The notes under the pieces were generated by a model, which worked only from the letters and a program-made list of their open reading frames with translations, ran no database searches and was not told the origin of the DNA. A DNA stretch of 64,000 bases from SAR116 cluster bacterium (GTDB lineage: Bacteria > Pseudomonadota > Alphaproteobacteria > Puniceispirillales > Puniceispirillaceae). Below, piece after piece: positions 40,211 through 48,471 of the stretch. The stretch spans positions 1 through 64,000 of the forward strand of contig SHBD01000006.1 in the NCBI GenBank assembly GCA_004212735.1, read 5' to 3'. The stretch's first letter is position 1, and each line of letters starts with the position of its first letter. The translations under genes and the position numbers were made by a program.

Positions 40211-42337
40211 ATGCAGGCAATGCACCCAAAACGCCCCCAGGAGATTTTTCCGCTGTTTGCCGCAACGACAGCCCTGCCGGGCGTTGGCGCAAAACTGGCC
40301 GGCATTCTGGAAAAGCGGATTGGCACGCATGTGATTGATGTCCTGCGGCACCTGCCCATCGGCCTGATCGACCGCAGCGCCCGGCCGGCGTTGAACGAGG
40401 TTGAAGATGGCGCGGTGGCGACCTTTGATGTGCTGGTGATCAAGCATGACCAACCGCCGCGCGGCGTGCGCCGCCCCTGGCGCGTGCTGTGCGAGAACGA
40501 GACGGGACAGCTTGAGCTGGTGTTCTTTCATGCGCGGGATGATTATATCACGCGGCTGCTGCCAGTTGGTGAGCGCCGCCTTGTCTCTGGCCGCGCAGAG
40601 CATTTTCAGGGCCGCATCCAGATGGCACATCCCGACCATGTGATCAAGCCAAGCGAGGCGGCGACAATGCCGGTCTTTGAGCCGGTCTACCCGCTGACCG
40701 CCGGGTTGACGCCAAAGGTGCTGCGCCGTGCGATCACCGGGGCGCTGGACCGGGTGCCGGTTCTGGCGGAATGGATTCCGGAGACAATCATCAGGGACAA
40801 AGACTGGCCGAGCTTTGATGCCGCGCTTGTAACCGCCCATAACCCGCAGAGCGATGCCGATCTGGAGCCGACACACCCGGCCCGGGCGCGGCTTGCCTTT
40901 GATGAATTGCTGGCAAACCAGCTGGCGCTCTCGATGGTCCGCCACCGTGCCAGCGACAGCACACCTGGACGCCGCTTTGCCGGCACGGGCGCGCTCACAG
41001 ATGCGTTGCGCGCGGCCCTGCCCTTCAGCCTGACAGGGGCGCAGGATGGGGCCATCGCCGAAATTGGCGAGGATCAGGACAGCACGACCCGGATGTTGCG
41101 GATGCTGCAGGGCGATGTCGGGTCGGGCAAGACGCTGGTGGCACTGATGGCGATGTTGCGGGCGGTTGAGAGCGGCGCGCAGGCGGCGTTGCTGGCCCCG
41201 ACCGAAGTGTTGGCGCGCCAGCACCACAAGACGATCAACGGCCTGTTGGCACCGCTTGGCCGGGAGGCGGCGCTGCTGCTTGGCAAGGGGCGTGGGCGAG
41301 CAGGAAGTGGTGGTGGTGGGGCTGGCGGTAAGCGCAGCGAGATCACCGCCGGGCTGGCCAGTGGCGAGATTTCGCTGGTTGTGGGAACGCATGCGCTGTT
41401 GTCCGAGGATGTGCGCTTTGCCGATCTCGGCCTTGCCGTGGTTGACGAGCAGCACCGGTTTGGCGTGCGCCAGCGGATCATCCTCGGCCAGAAAGGCACA
41501 GGCGTTGATGTGATCGTGATGACGGCAACGCCGATCCCGCGCTCGCTGGCAATGACAGCCTATGGCGATCTTGATCATTCCCGCCTCGATGAAAAGCCGG
41601 CTGGCCGCCTGCCGATCGACACCAGGGTGATGCCGGATGACAGGCTTGGCGAGGTGATTGCTGGACTTGGGCGGGCGCTGGCCGCTGGTAAGCGCGCCTA
41701 TTGGATCTGTCCGCTGGTCGAGGAATCGGACAAGATCGACATTACCGCTGCCGAGAACCGGCATGCCAGCCTTGTACGCGCCCTGCCCGACCAGCAGGTT
41801 GCACTGGCGCATGGAAAGATGAAAGCTGATGACCGTGACGCCGCAATGACCGCCTTTCGCGATGGCAGCGCCCAATTGCTCGTTGCGACAACGGTTGTCG
41901 AGGTTGGCGTCGATGTACCCGAGGCCAGCATCATCGTGATCGAACATGCCGAACGTTTTGGGCTGGCGCAACTGCACCAGCTGCGCGGCCGCGTTGGCCG
42001 CAGTGATGCGCAATCCTCCTGTCTGCTGGTCTATCATGGGCCGATGTCAGAAACGGCAAGCCGCCGCCTTGCGGTGATGCGCGAGACAAATGACGGCTTT
42101 GTCATCGCCGAGGAAGATCTGGAACTGCGCGGCCCGGGCGAGTTTCTGGGCCAGCGGCAATCAGGCGTTCCCGAATTTGTGCTGGCCGATCTGTCGGCGC
42201 ATCGCGATCTGCTGTCACTCGCCAGACGTGAGGCGCAGCATATGCTGGCCGCCGGCCAGACGATAGCAGCGCACCGGGACATGCTGCTCAGCCTGTTTGA
42301 ACGCGATGAGGCGGTGCGCTTTCTGGCGTCGGGCTAG
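40211..42337 (+). CDS. recG: ATP-dependent DNA helicase RecG
   Basis: About 708 residues from ATG 40211 (40220 and 40034 are alternatives). The usual RecG start is matched by RPQEIFPLFAATTALPGVGAKLAG. The wedge/OB domain follows (LELVFFHARDDYITRLLPVGE). The helicase has Walker A GDVGSGKTLVALMAML, the DEQHRFGVRQR box, TATPIPRSLAMTAYGDLD and motif VI QLHQLRGRVGRS. RecG reverses stalled forks and processes branched DNA. Residues near 41300 carry a Gly-rich insert (GRAGSGGGGAGG). The stop codon is inside an 18-bp tandem repeat, so it is present three times in frame. Confidence 0.93.
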   Translation: MQAMHPKRPQEIFPLFAATTALPGVGAKLAGILEKRIGTHVIDVLRHLPIGLIDRSARPALNEVEDGAVATFDVLVIKHDQPPRGVRRPWRVLCENETGQLELVFFHARDDYITRLLPVGERRLVSGRAEHFQGRIQMAHPDHVIKPSEAATMPVFEPVYPLTAGLTPKVLRRAITGALDRVPVLAEWIPETIIRDKDWPSFDAALVTAHNPQSDADLEPTHPARARLAFDELLANQLALSMVRHRASDSTPGRRFAGTGALTDALRAALPFSLTGAQDGAIAEIGEDQDSTTRMLRMLQGDVGSGKTLVALMAMLRAVESGAQAALLAPTEVLARQHHKTINGLLAPLGREAALLLGKGRGRAGSGGGGAGGKRSEITAGLASGEISLVVGTHALLSEDVRFADLGLAVVDEQHRFGVRQRIILGQKGTGVDVIVMTATPIPRSLAMTAYGDLDHSRLDEKPAGRLPIDTRVMPDDRLGEVIAGLGRALAAGKRAYWICPLVEESDKIDITAAENRHASLVRALPDQQVALAHGKMKADDRDAAMTAFRDGSAQLLVATTVVEVGVDVPEASIIVIEHAERFGLAQLHQLRGRVGRSDAQSSCLLVYHGPMSETASRRLAVMRETNDGFVIAEEDLELRGPGEFLGQRQSGVPEFVLADLSAHRDLLSLARREAQHMLAAGQTIAAHRDMLLSLFERDEAVRFLASG

Positions 42338-42392
42338 GGGCTGGCGTCGGGCTAGGGGCTGGCGTCGGGCTAGGGGCTGGTATCAGGCTGGG
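42323..42392 (+). repeat. Three 18-bp repeats carrying the recG stop codon
   Basis: CTGGCGTCGGGCTAGGGG at 42323, 42341 and 42359, plus a worn fourth copy. The TAG of the first copy ends recG; the others repeat the stop in the same frame. Confidence 0.92.
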
Positions 42393-42398
42393 ATGGCG

Positions 42399-43238
42399 TC
42401 AGCTTGTGGTGGCTTTTTTTGCGGCTGCTTTCTTGGTGACCGCTTTTTTAGTGACCGCTTTCTTGGCGGTGCCCTTCTTGGCGACTGCTTTCTTGGCGGT
42501 GACTTTTTTGGCGGCAGATTTTTTGGCGGTGCCCTTCTTGGCGACCGCTTTCTTGGCGGTGACTTTTTTGGCGGCTTTACGGGCAGAGGCGGACGTGCCG
42601 CCATCAGGCGGGGTCACGATCCCGCCAGAGACAACCAGCTTGACCGCTTCCTCAACACTCATCTCCATGAAGATGACCTCGGACCGGGGACAGAACAGCA
42701 GAAAACCGGAGGTGGGGTTGGGCGTTGTCGGGACAAAGACATTGACCATGTCCTTATCGACCAGACGGCGCACTTCGCCTTTCGTTCCGCCAGTGACGAA
42801 ACCGATGACCCACAATTCCCTGCGGGGATATTCAACAAGGACGACCTCACGGAAGGCGTCTGACTGGCTGGAAATGATCGTTTCCAGAATCTGCTTGCTG
42901 GCACCATAGATGGTGCGCACCACCGGCATCCGGTTAAGCATTGATTCACCAAGCCGGATAATCCAGCGCCCCATAAAACCGGCAGCCACAGCACCGATCA
43001 GGGTGATCAGGACAACGCCGATAACAAGCCCGACACCCGGGATCTGCAACCCGTTCCAATCCTTTAGCACTGGCAGAAGACTGACGACCTGTCCATCAAT
43101 AAGCTGGATCGCGGCCCAGGTGATGTAAACGGTGAGCAGCACCGGTGCCGTCACCAGAATGCCGGTGAAAAACCAAGAGCGCAGACGACCAAAAAATCCG
43201 GATTTGCGCGTTGTGCTGGGGTTACCCTTTGCGTTCAT
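42399..43238 (-). CDS. DUF502 membrane protein with lysine/alanine histone-like tail
   Basis: 279 residues. Residues 1-215 are a DUF502 protein: helix SWFFTGILVTAPVLLTVYITW (about 21-41), a second helix at about 68-90 and the conserved RMPVVRTIYGASKQILETI and VFVPTTPNPTSGFL. The function of DUF502 proteins is not established. The last 60 residues are (A)AKK(A/V/G)xx repeats resembling histone H1/HctB-like or polyhydroxyalkanoate-associated tails, which would bind DNA, RNA or acidic surfaces at the inner membrane. The tail is encoded by 24- and 60-bp-scale internal repeats (42411-42580). It ends just after the recG repeats, convergent. Confidence 0.85.
   Translation of the reverse strand: MNAKGNPSTTRKSGFFGRLRSWFFTGILVTAPVLLTVYITWAAIQLIDGQVVSLLPVLKDWNGLQIPGVGLVIGVVLITLIGAVAAGFMGRWIIRLGESMLNRMPVVRTIYGASKQILETIISSQSDAFREVVLVEYPRRELWVIGFVTGGTKGEVRRLVDKDMVNVFVPTTPNPTSGFLLFCPRSEVIFMEMSVEEAVKLVVSGGIVTPPDGGTSASARKAAKKVTAKKAVAKKGTAKKSAAKKVTAKKAVAKKGTAKKAVTKKAVTKKAAAKKATTS
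42411..42580 (-). repeat. Repeats encoding the AKK tail of the DUF502 protein
   Basis: Segments such as CCCTTCTTGGCGACTGCTTT and GTGACTTTTTTGGCGGC recur every 60 bp or so (for example 42471 and 42531), with shorter 15-bp units inside. All keep the frame. Confidence 0.75.
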
Positions 43239-43414
43239 GAAACTGCCTTTTAAAGCTGTTGCCGTGTCACGGAGACGCCCATGACCACCTGTCTATCCGA
43301 CTATATGCTCACTTCGAATATATGCGCCGAAAATAAATTTAAAAAACAGGTAATCGACAAAATCGATGCGCCATCACTGTTCCGTTCTTCGATTTTCCGT
43401 TCTACACTGTCGCC

Positions 43415-44365
43415 ATGCAAAATCCCAGCCCCAATTCTAACACACACCATAGCACCGCCAGCATCACCCGCACCGATGCCGCGCTGCGCCGGATCATTGA
43501 CATCATGGTCCAACTGCGCGACCCGGAAACGGGATGTCCGTGGGATGTCAAACAGACTTTTGAGACGATTGCCCCCTACACAATCGAGGAAGCCTATGAG
43601 GCAGCCGATGCCATCCAGCGCGGCAATTTGGAGGATATCCGCGATGAATTGGGTGATCTGCTGCTGCAAGTGGTGTTTCAGGCCAGAATTGCCGAGGAAG
43701 CAGGGCATTTCGACCTTGCCGATATCGCCACCAGCATCTCGGAAAAAATGATTGCCCGGCATCCGCACATTTTCACTGAAGATTCCGATACACCAAATGC
43801 GACAAGACCAAATGCGACAAGACCAAGTGCCGCACAACCAAGTGCCGCACAACCAAGTGCCGCACAACCAAGTGCAGACGGGCAAAAACAGATCTGGGAA
43901 GAGATCAAAGCTGAGGAACGGGCCGCCAAGGGCAAAACCGGGGTGCTGGATGATGTTGCCATCGGCCTGTCACCGATGCTGCGGGCGCTAAAGCTGCAGA
44001 AACGGGCGGCGCGCGTTGGCTTTGACTGGCCGGAATTTGCCCAGCTGCGCGACAAGCTGCATGAGGAGACTGCCGAGCTGGAGGCCGAACTCAGCGCCGG
44101 CACCGCCGACAGGCAGAAAATCAGCGACGAGGTTGGCGACATTCTGTTTGTCGCGGTCAACATCGCCCGCAAGGCAGGCGTTGACCCGGAAACAGCCTTG
44201 CTTGGCTGTAATCAAAAGTTCGAGCAAAGATTTAGATATATTGAACAAAATATTGAAAAATATAATAAATTTATTGAGGATTCATCTCTGGAAGAGATGG
44301 AGTCCCTCTGGCAGGAAGCCAAGAGTGCCACAAAATCCGGCCGGTCACCTGATGAGGCTGATTAG
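43415..44365 (+). CDS. mazG: Nucleoside triphosphate pyrophosphohydrolase MazG
   Basis: 316 residues against about 265 usual. Two MazG domains: first with CPWDVKQTFETIAPYTIEEAYE and EDIRDELGDLLLQVVF (metal-binding Glu/Asp), second with VGFDWPEFAQLRDKLHEE and ISDEVGDILFVAVNIARK. It hydrolyses NTPs to NMP and pyrophosphate, cleaning abnormal nucleotides. Between the domains, residues 127-154 are NATRP and SAAQP pentapeptides from a 15-bp repeat, explaining part of the extra length. Near the end, bases 44231-44280 are only 14% G+C and encode a charged helix, unlike the rest. Confidence 0.93.
   Translation: MQNPSPNSNTHHSTASITRTDAALRRIIDIMVQLRDPETGCPWDVKQTFETIAPYTIEEAYEAADAIQRGNLEDIRDELGDLLLQVVFQARIAEEAGHFDLADIATSISEKMIARHPHIFTEDSDTPNATRPNATRPSAAQPSAAQPSAAQPSADGQKQIWEEIKAEERAAKGKTGVLDDVAIGLSPMLRALKLQKRAARVGFDWPEFAQLRDKLHEETAELEAELSAGTADRQKISDEVGDILFVAVNIARKAGVDPETALLGCNQKFEQRFRYIEQNIEKYNKFIEDSSLEEMESLWQEAKSATKSGRSPDEAD
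43793..43875 (+). repeat. Five and a half 15-bp repeats in the mazG linker
   Basis: CCAAATGCGACAAGA twice, then CCAAGTGCCGCACAA three times and a partial copy. The two variants lie in separate blocks. Each unit is five codons. Confidence 0.92.
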
Positions 44366-44380
44366 GGTGACGGGGCGTGC

Positions 44381-45205
44381 CTATGCGCCGAATCCAGCCC
44401 AGAGCGTGTCGGCAAGATGGTTCCATATGTCCTGATTGGCGGTAACCATGAAAGGCTCGTTATTGCCCGTGTGATAGGGCGCGCCCGTCGTCACCATCGC
44501 GGCGTGACATCCGGCCTCACGGCATAGCAGATCGACAGGTGCGTGGTCCCACGGCGTACAGCGACCATGCGCCATATAATCATCACTGCCACTGGCCAGC
44601 ATGCTTGCCTGCACACCGGCGCTGCCGGTAAAGCGGCGGCCCGGCAGGGTGCGCAAACGCTGCTGGATGAGGTCTTTCTGCTCCCCTTCAAGCCCCTTTA
44701 CATTGCCGCCGCCAACAAGCGCGTCAAAGGATGGGGATGAGGCCGCAGCGCTGAGGGAGCTTGTGGTGCCATCAAGCATTTTCTCAGCACCGCCACCGGC
44801 GACAGCGTGATAGAGCGCCCGTTCCAGCGGCAGCCAGATCCAGCTTTGCTGTGGCACGCCATCACTTGCAAGGGCGACCATGACGCAGAAGCGCTCATTG
44901 CCTTTGACGAAATTAGCGGTACCGTCAACCGGATCGACCGTCCAGACCATGCCGGTTCCGGCCTTGTCACGCAAATCGGGGTTAAGCGCCACGGCCTCCT
45001 CGCCAATCACCGGACAATCAAGAATGGATTGCAGGCGCGGTGTCAGCCACGCCTCAGCCTCGCGGTCGGCAATGGTGACAAAATCGGTTTCCGAGGATTT
45101 TGTGGAAATATCGTCCGCGCGCAGATTCTGATAGCGCGGGAGGATGGCAGTATCGGCAACTTCGGCCAACAGACGCCCCACGGCGTCACGCGGAATGGTA
45201 CGCAT
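44381..45205 (-). CDS. Inositol monophosphatase-family phosphatase
   Basis: 274 residues from ATG 45205 (GAGGG nearby upstream; the frame extends to 45268). IMPase superfamily: DFVTIADREAEAWL, IGEEAV (metal Glu pair), WTVDPVDGTANFVKG (DPxDGT motif) and the C-terminal CTPWDHAPVDLLCREAG. Members dephosphorylate inositol phosphates, histidinol phosphate (HisN), PAP (CysQ) or fructose-1,6-bisphosphate. The substrate here is unknown. It is downstream of hfq in the same direction. Confidence 0.88.
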   Translation of the reverse strand: MRTIPRDAVGRLLAEVADTAILPRYQNLRADDISTKSSETDFVTIADREAEAWLTPRLQSILDCPVIGEEAVALNPDLRDKAGTGMVWTVDPVDGTANFVKGNERFCVMVALASDGVPQQSWIWLPLERALYHAVAGGGAEKMLDGTTSSLSAAASSPSFDALVGGGNVKGLEGEQKDLIQQRLRTLPGRRFTGSAGVQASMLASGSDDYMAHGRCTPWDHAPVDLLCREAGCHAAMVTTGAPYHTGNNEPFMVTANQDIWNHLADTLWAGFGA

Positions 45206-45291
45206 AAAAGTCCCTCGTTTCCAACCAGCCTTCACGTCCAAAGGGCCTGGATTCCAACCGGCAACCAAATCATCCGTGACTCTGGTCGTAA

Positions 45292-45335
45292 GCTGGTCTT
45301 TGGTTAGTCTTTGGCTAGTCTGTGGCTGGTCTCTT
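45292..45335 (-). repeat. Four 11-bp repeats at the hfq 3' end
   Basis: GCTGGTCTTTG-type units at 45292, 45303, 45314 and 45325, drifted. They end one base short of the hfq stop codon. Confidence 0.75.
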
Positions 45336-45336
45336 G

Positions 45337-45588
45337 CTATTCTTCGGAACCCTCACCATCAAGTTCCTGCATCTGGATTGGCGATACCGGCATGATTGTT
45401 GAGATTGCGTGCTTATAAACAAGCTGTACATGCTGGTCCCGACGCAACAGGATCGAGAAATTATCAAACCAGGTGATCACACCTTGCAATTTCACACCGT
45501 TGACCAAAAAGACGGTCACGGCTGCATGCGACTTGCGTACATTGTTTAAAAACAGTTCCTGAAGATTTCGGCTCTTATCTCCGGCCAT
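45337..45588 (-). CDS. hfq: RNA chaperone Hfq
   Basis: 83 residues, the normal alphaproteobacterial size. Sm1 motif [20 protein letters not shown] and Sm2 with YKHAIST; N-terminal [14 protein letters not shown]. Hfq hexamers pair small RNAs with mRNAs. GGGGGAG lies seven bases before ATG. The order trkA-hfq after the ntr genes is conserved in alphaproteobacteria, although the usual following gene hflX is replaced here by a phosphatase. Confidence 0.96.
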   Translation of the reverse strand: MAGDKSRNLQELFLNNVRKSHAAVTVFLVNGVKLQGVITWFDNFSILLRRDQHVQLVYKHAISTIMPVSPIQMQELDGEGSEE

Positions 45589-45682
45589 TATTTACTCCCC
45601 CTATTTGAGGGTAGACTACACAGTCGCGTGACATTCCACAATGGGGACAAGGCGCGGTTTGGCAGAATAAATCGGGGAGTGA

Positions 45683-47062
45683 CTAGAATATATCGAGGCG
45701 CACCGACAGCAGCTTCTCGACCTGAGTGATTTTTCCACGCGCGGCGAAAATCACCACCGTATCGCCGGATTCGATCACCGTATCACCCCGCGCCGCAATC
45801 ACCCGGCCATCACGCAGAACACCGCCAACGGCAATGCCCTTTGGAATTTTCGCAAGGCGCAAGGACTTGCCGACAAGCAGCGAGGATGGCAGCGCCTCTG
45901 CCTCCAGAACCTCACCCAAATCCTCGATCACCGGATGTACATCCCTGATCCGGCCCCGCCGGACATGTTCGAGGATGGAGGATACGGTGATCTGTGACGG
46001 GTTGATCACAGCATCGACACCAAGCGTTCCGACCAGAGGAATGAAGCCGGGAATATTGACCAGCGCCACCGCATGTTTGGCCCCTGTCCGTTTGGCCAGC
46101 AATGCCGAGAGGATATTGACCTCATCATCCTCGGTCACCGACACGAAGGTTTCGGTGTTGTGGACACCTGCCTCACGCAGGATGGCGCTGTCGAGTGCAT
46201 CGCCATTGATAATGCCGGTGTTTTGCAGTTCCTCGGCAAGGGTGCGGGCGCGCGAGGCATGCAGCTCAATGATCTGCACCGCGGTGTTCTCAAAATTGCT
46301 GCCAATCTCGCGGGCGAGCATCTGGCCAATGCTGCCGCCGCCAGCAATCACCACCGAGCGCGCCTCCGGCTCCTCATGACCAAAGCTGGCCATGGCCCTG
46401 TGCAGATGTGTAGCATCGCAGACAAAATAGACACGATCGCCTGTCTGCATGGATTCGTTGCCTGATCGGGGGATCACCACCTTGCCATCACGGATAATCG
46501 CCAGCACGGTGATCAACAGATCGGGGAACAAATTGGTCAGATGACGAAGCGAAACATCGCGAATGGGGCTGTCATCGGTTAACAGCACACCGACAAGACT
46601 CATCTTGCCATCGCACATATCCTTGACGTCAAAGGCGCCGGGAACACGCAGCTGGTTCGAGACGGCCGCCGACACCTCGCGTTCCGGCGAAATGATATGG
46701 TCGATCGGCATGTCATCCGGCGCGTAAAGATCGCCATAGAGCGGATTGAGATAGGCCTGGCTACGGATCCGGGCAATTTTTACCGGCGTGTTGAAAATCG
46801 TGTGGCTGACCTGACAGGCGACCATGTTGATCTCATCTGAGTCGGTCACCGCAATGAGCAGTTCCGCATCGCCAACGCCGGCCTCGGCCAGCCTGTCCGG
46901 ATGCGAGGCAACACCGACAACGCCATGCACATCGACCTGATCGGTGAGGCGCTGGATGTTCTCCTGCGAGGCGTCAACGACAGTGACGTCGTTATGCTCC
47001 TCCGACAAATGGCTGGCAATCGCACTGCCGACAAGACCGGCACCACATATGACAATTTTCAT
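45683..47062 (-). CDS. trkA: Trk potassium uptake regulatory protein TrkA
   Basis: 459 residues with two RCK_N/RCK_C units. NAD-binding motifs are KIVICGAGLVGSAIASHL at the start and SVVIAGGGSIGQMLAREIG at mid-protein. TrkA gates the TrkH/G potassium channel in response to NAD(H)/ATP. The gene follows ntrX by 29 bp and probably shares its transcript. The link of potassium uptake to the ntr operon is a known alphaproteobacterial arrangement. Confidence 0.95.
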   Translation of the reverse strand: MKIVICGAGLVGSAIASHLSEEHNDVTVVDASQENIQRLTDQVDVHGVVGVASHPDRLAEAGVGDAELLIAVTDSDEINMVACQVSHTIFNTPVKIARIRSQAYLNPLYGDLYAPDDMPIDHIISPEREVSAAVSNQLRVPGAFDVKDMCDGKMSLVGVLLTDDSPIRDVSLRHLTNLFPDLLITVLAIIRDGKVVIPRSGNESMQTGDRVYFVCDATHLHRAMASFGHEEPEARSVVIAGGGSIGQMLAREIGSNFENTAVQIIELHASRARTLAEELQNTGIINGDALDSAILREAGVHNTETFVSVTEDDEVNILSALLAKRTGAKHAVALVNIPGFIPLVGTLGVDAVINPSQITVSSILEHVRRGRIRDVHPVIEDLGEVLEAEALPSSLLVGKSLRLAKIPKGIAVGGVLRDGRVIAARGDTVIESGDTVVIFAARGKITQVEKLLSVRLDIF

Positions 47063-47091
47063 GATATCTCACCCATAGCCGCACCCTGGTC

Positions 47092-48471
47092 TCACACTTC
47101 GCCATCAACGCCGAGCAATTTCAACTTGCGATGCAACGCCGAGCGCTCCATCCCCACAAAAACAGCCATCCGCGAGACGTTGCCACCGAACCGTTTGAGC
47201 TGGGCGGCCATGTAAGCGCGCTCAAACTCCTCGCGGGCGCCGCGCAGCGGCAAGGCCCAAAACCCTTCCATATCAGAATTGATCCCGGCTTGCGAGATTT
47301 TCTGAATTTCAGCCGGTAGGGCAGACAGCCCCACCGGGCTATCATCATCGGCCGGCATCATAATCAGCATATTCTCGACCGTGTTCAGCAATTGCCGGAC
47401 ATTGCCCGGCCATTCATAGCCCTGCATGGCGGCTAGAACCTCGTCGGAGAATCTGAGCGGTGACATGCCGAGGCGGCGCGAGACAGTTTTGGCAAAATAT
47501 TTGGCAAGGCGCGGAATGTCATCGCGTCTGTCGGCAAGCGGCGACATCATCAAAGGTACCACACCAAGCCGGTAATACAGATCCTCGCGCAGAGCCCCCT
47601 GTCTGATCTTGTCCGCAAGATCGCGGCTTGAGGCAGAAATCACCCGGACATCGACCTCGACCTGGACATTGCCACCAACCCGGCGAAAGCGCTGTTCGGT
47701 GATGGCTCGGACAATCTTGCCCTGTGTTTCCAGCGGCAGATCACAAATTTCGTCAAAATATAATGTTCCTTTGTGGGCCTGTTCAAACAACCCGACAATC
47801 CGCCGGTTGGATTGCAGGCTTTCAGAGCCAAACAATTCTGCATCGACCTTTTCCGGGGCAAGACGGGCACAATTGGCAACAACGAAACGGGCATCGCGGC
47901 GCTCAGATTTATGGTGGATCAGACGTGCCGCCAGCTCTTTGCCACTGCCATTTGGACCGTTAATCAAAACCCGGCTGGCGGTCGGTGCAATGCGCGCAAT
48001 CGCGGTATGCAGCGCCTTGATGGCGTTCGACTGGCCGATAATCTCAGGTTCACTCTCCTCCGGCGCGCGGGCCCGCAACTCGGCATTTTCTCGGGCCAGC
48101 CGGTTTGCCTGCAAGGCCCGCTCAACCATCAGCAGAAGCCGGTCCTCCTTAAAGGGTTTCTCGATGAAATCATAGGCACCCTCACGGATTGCCTGCACCG
48201 CTGTCTCGATGGTGCCATGGCCGGAAATCATCACCACAGGAAGGTCGGGGTAAATGCCTTTGACCCAGGCCAGCAGTTCCAGACCATCCATGTCGGAATC
48301 GCGCATCCAGATATCGAGAATGGCAAGGCTTGGCGGTTGCGCGGCCAGCATGTCGCGCGCATCACGCGCATTTGCCGCCTCATGCGTCGAATAGCCCTCA
48401 TCCTGCAATGTCATGCCAATCAGCGAGCGGATGTCGCGCTCGTCATCAACAATGAGAATGTCGCCCACCAT
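47092..48471 (-). CDS. ntrX: Response regulator NtrX
   Basis: 459 residues. Receiver domain with phospho-Asp D53 (LAILDIWMRDSD) and K105 (FIEKPF), AAA+ domain with NGPNGSGKE and GTLYFDEICDLPLE, and a C-terminal Fis-type helix-turn-helix. The sigma-54 loop is missing (SESLQSNRRIVGLFEQAHKG), as is usual for NtrX. It therefore probably works with the housekeeping sigma factor. Walker A has NGPNGSGKE where GESGTGKE is common. The start overlaps the ntrY stop as TGATG. NtrY/NtrX control nitrogen and redox-related genes. Confidence 0.93.
   Translation of the reverse strand: MVGDILIVDDERDIRSLIGMTLQDEGYSTHEAANARDARDMLAAQPPSLAILDIWMRDSDMDGLELLAWVKGIYPDLPVVMISGHGTIETAVQAIREGAYDFIEKPFKEDRLLLMVERALQANRLARENAELRARAPEESEPEIIGQSNAIKALHTAIARIAPTASRVLINGPNGSGKELAARLIHHKSERRDARFVVANCARLAPEKVDAELFGSESLQSNRRIVGLFEQAHKGTLYFDEICDLPLETQGKIVRAITEQRFRRVGGNVQVEVDVRVISASSRDLADKIRQGALREDLYYRLGVVPLMMSPLADRRDDIPRLAKYFAKTVSRRLGMSPLRFSDEVLAAMQGYEWPGNVRQLLNTVENMLIMMPADDDSPVGLSALPAEIQKISQAGINSDMEGFWALPLRGAREEFERAYMAAQLKRFGGNVSRMAVFVGMERSALHRKLKLLGVDGEV

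Noticed and set aside
39512-42037. 841-residue open frame on the minus strand opposite recG
   Set aside because: Only the last 84 codons match a family (SdhE). The rest is antisense to a clear RecG and is rich in Arg/His/Gln, as expected from a shadow frame in GC-rich DNA.
47092-48471. Loss of the GAFTGA loop in NtrX
   Set aside because: Absence of this loop is typical of alphaproteobacterial NtrX, so it is not unusual, unlike the change in NtrC.
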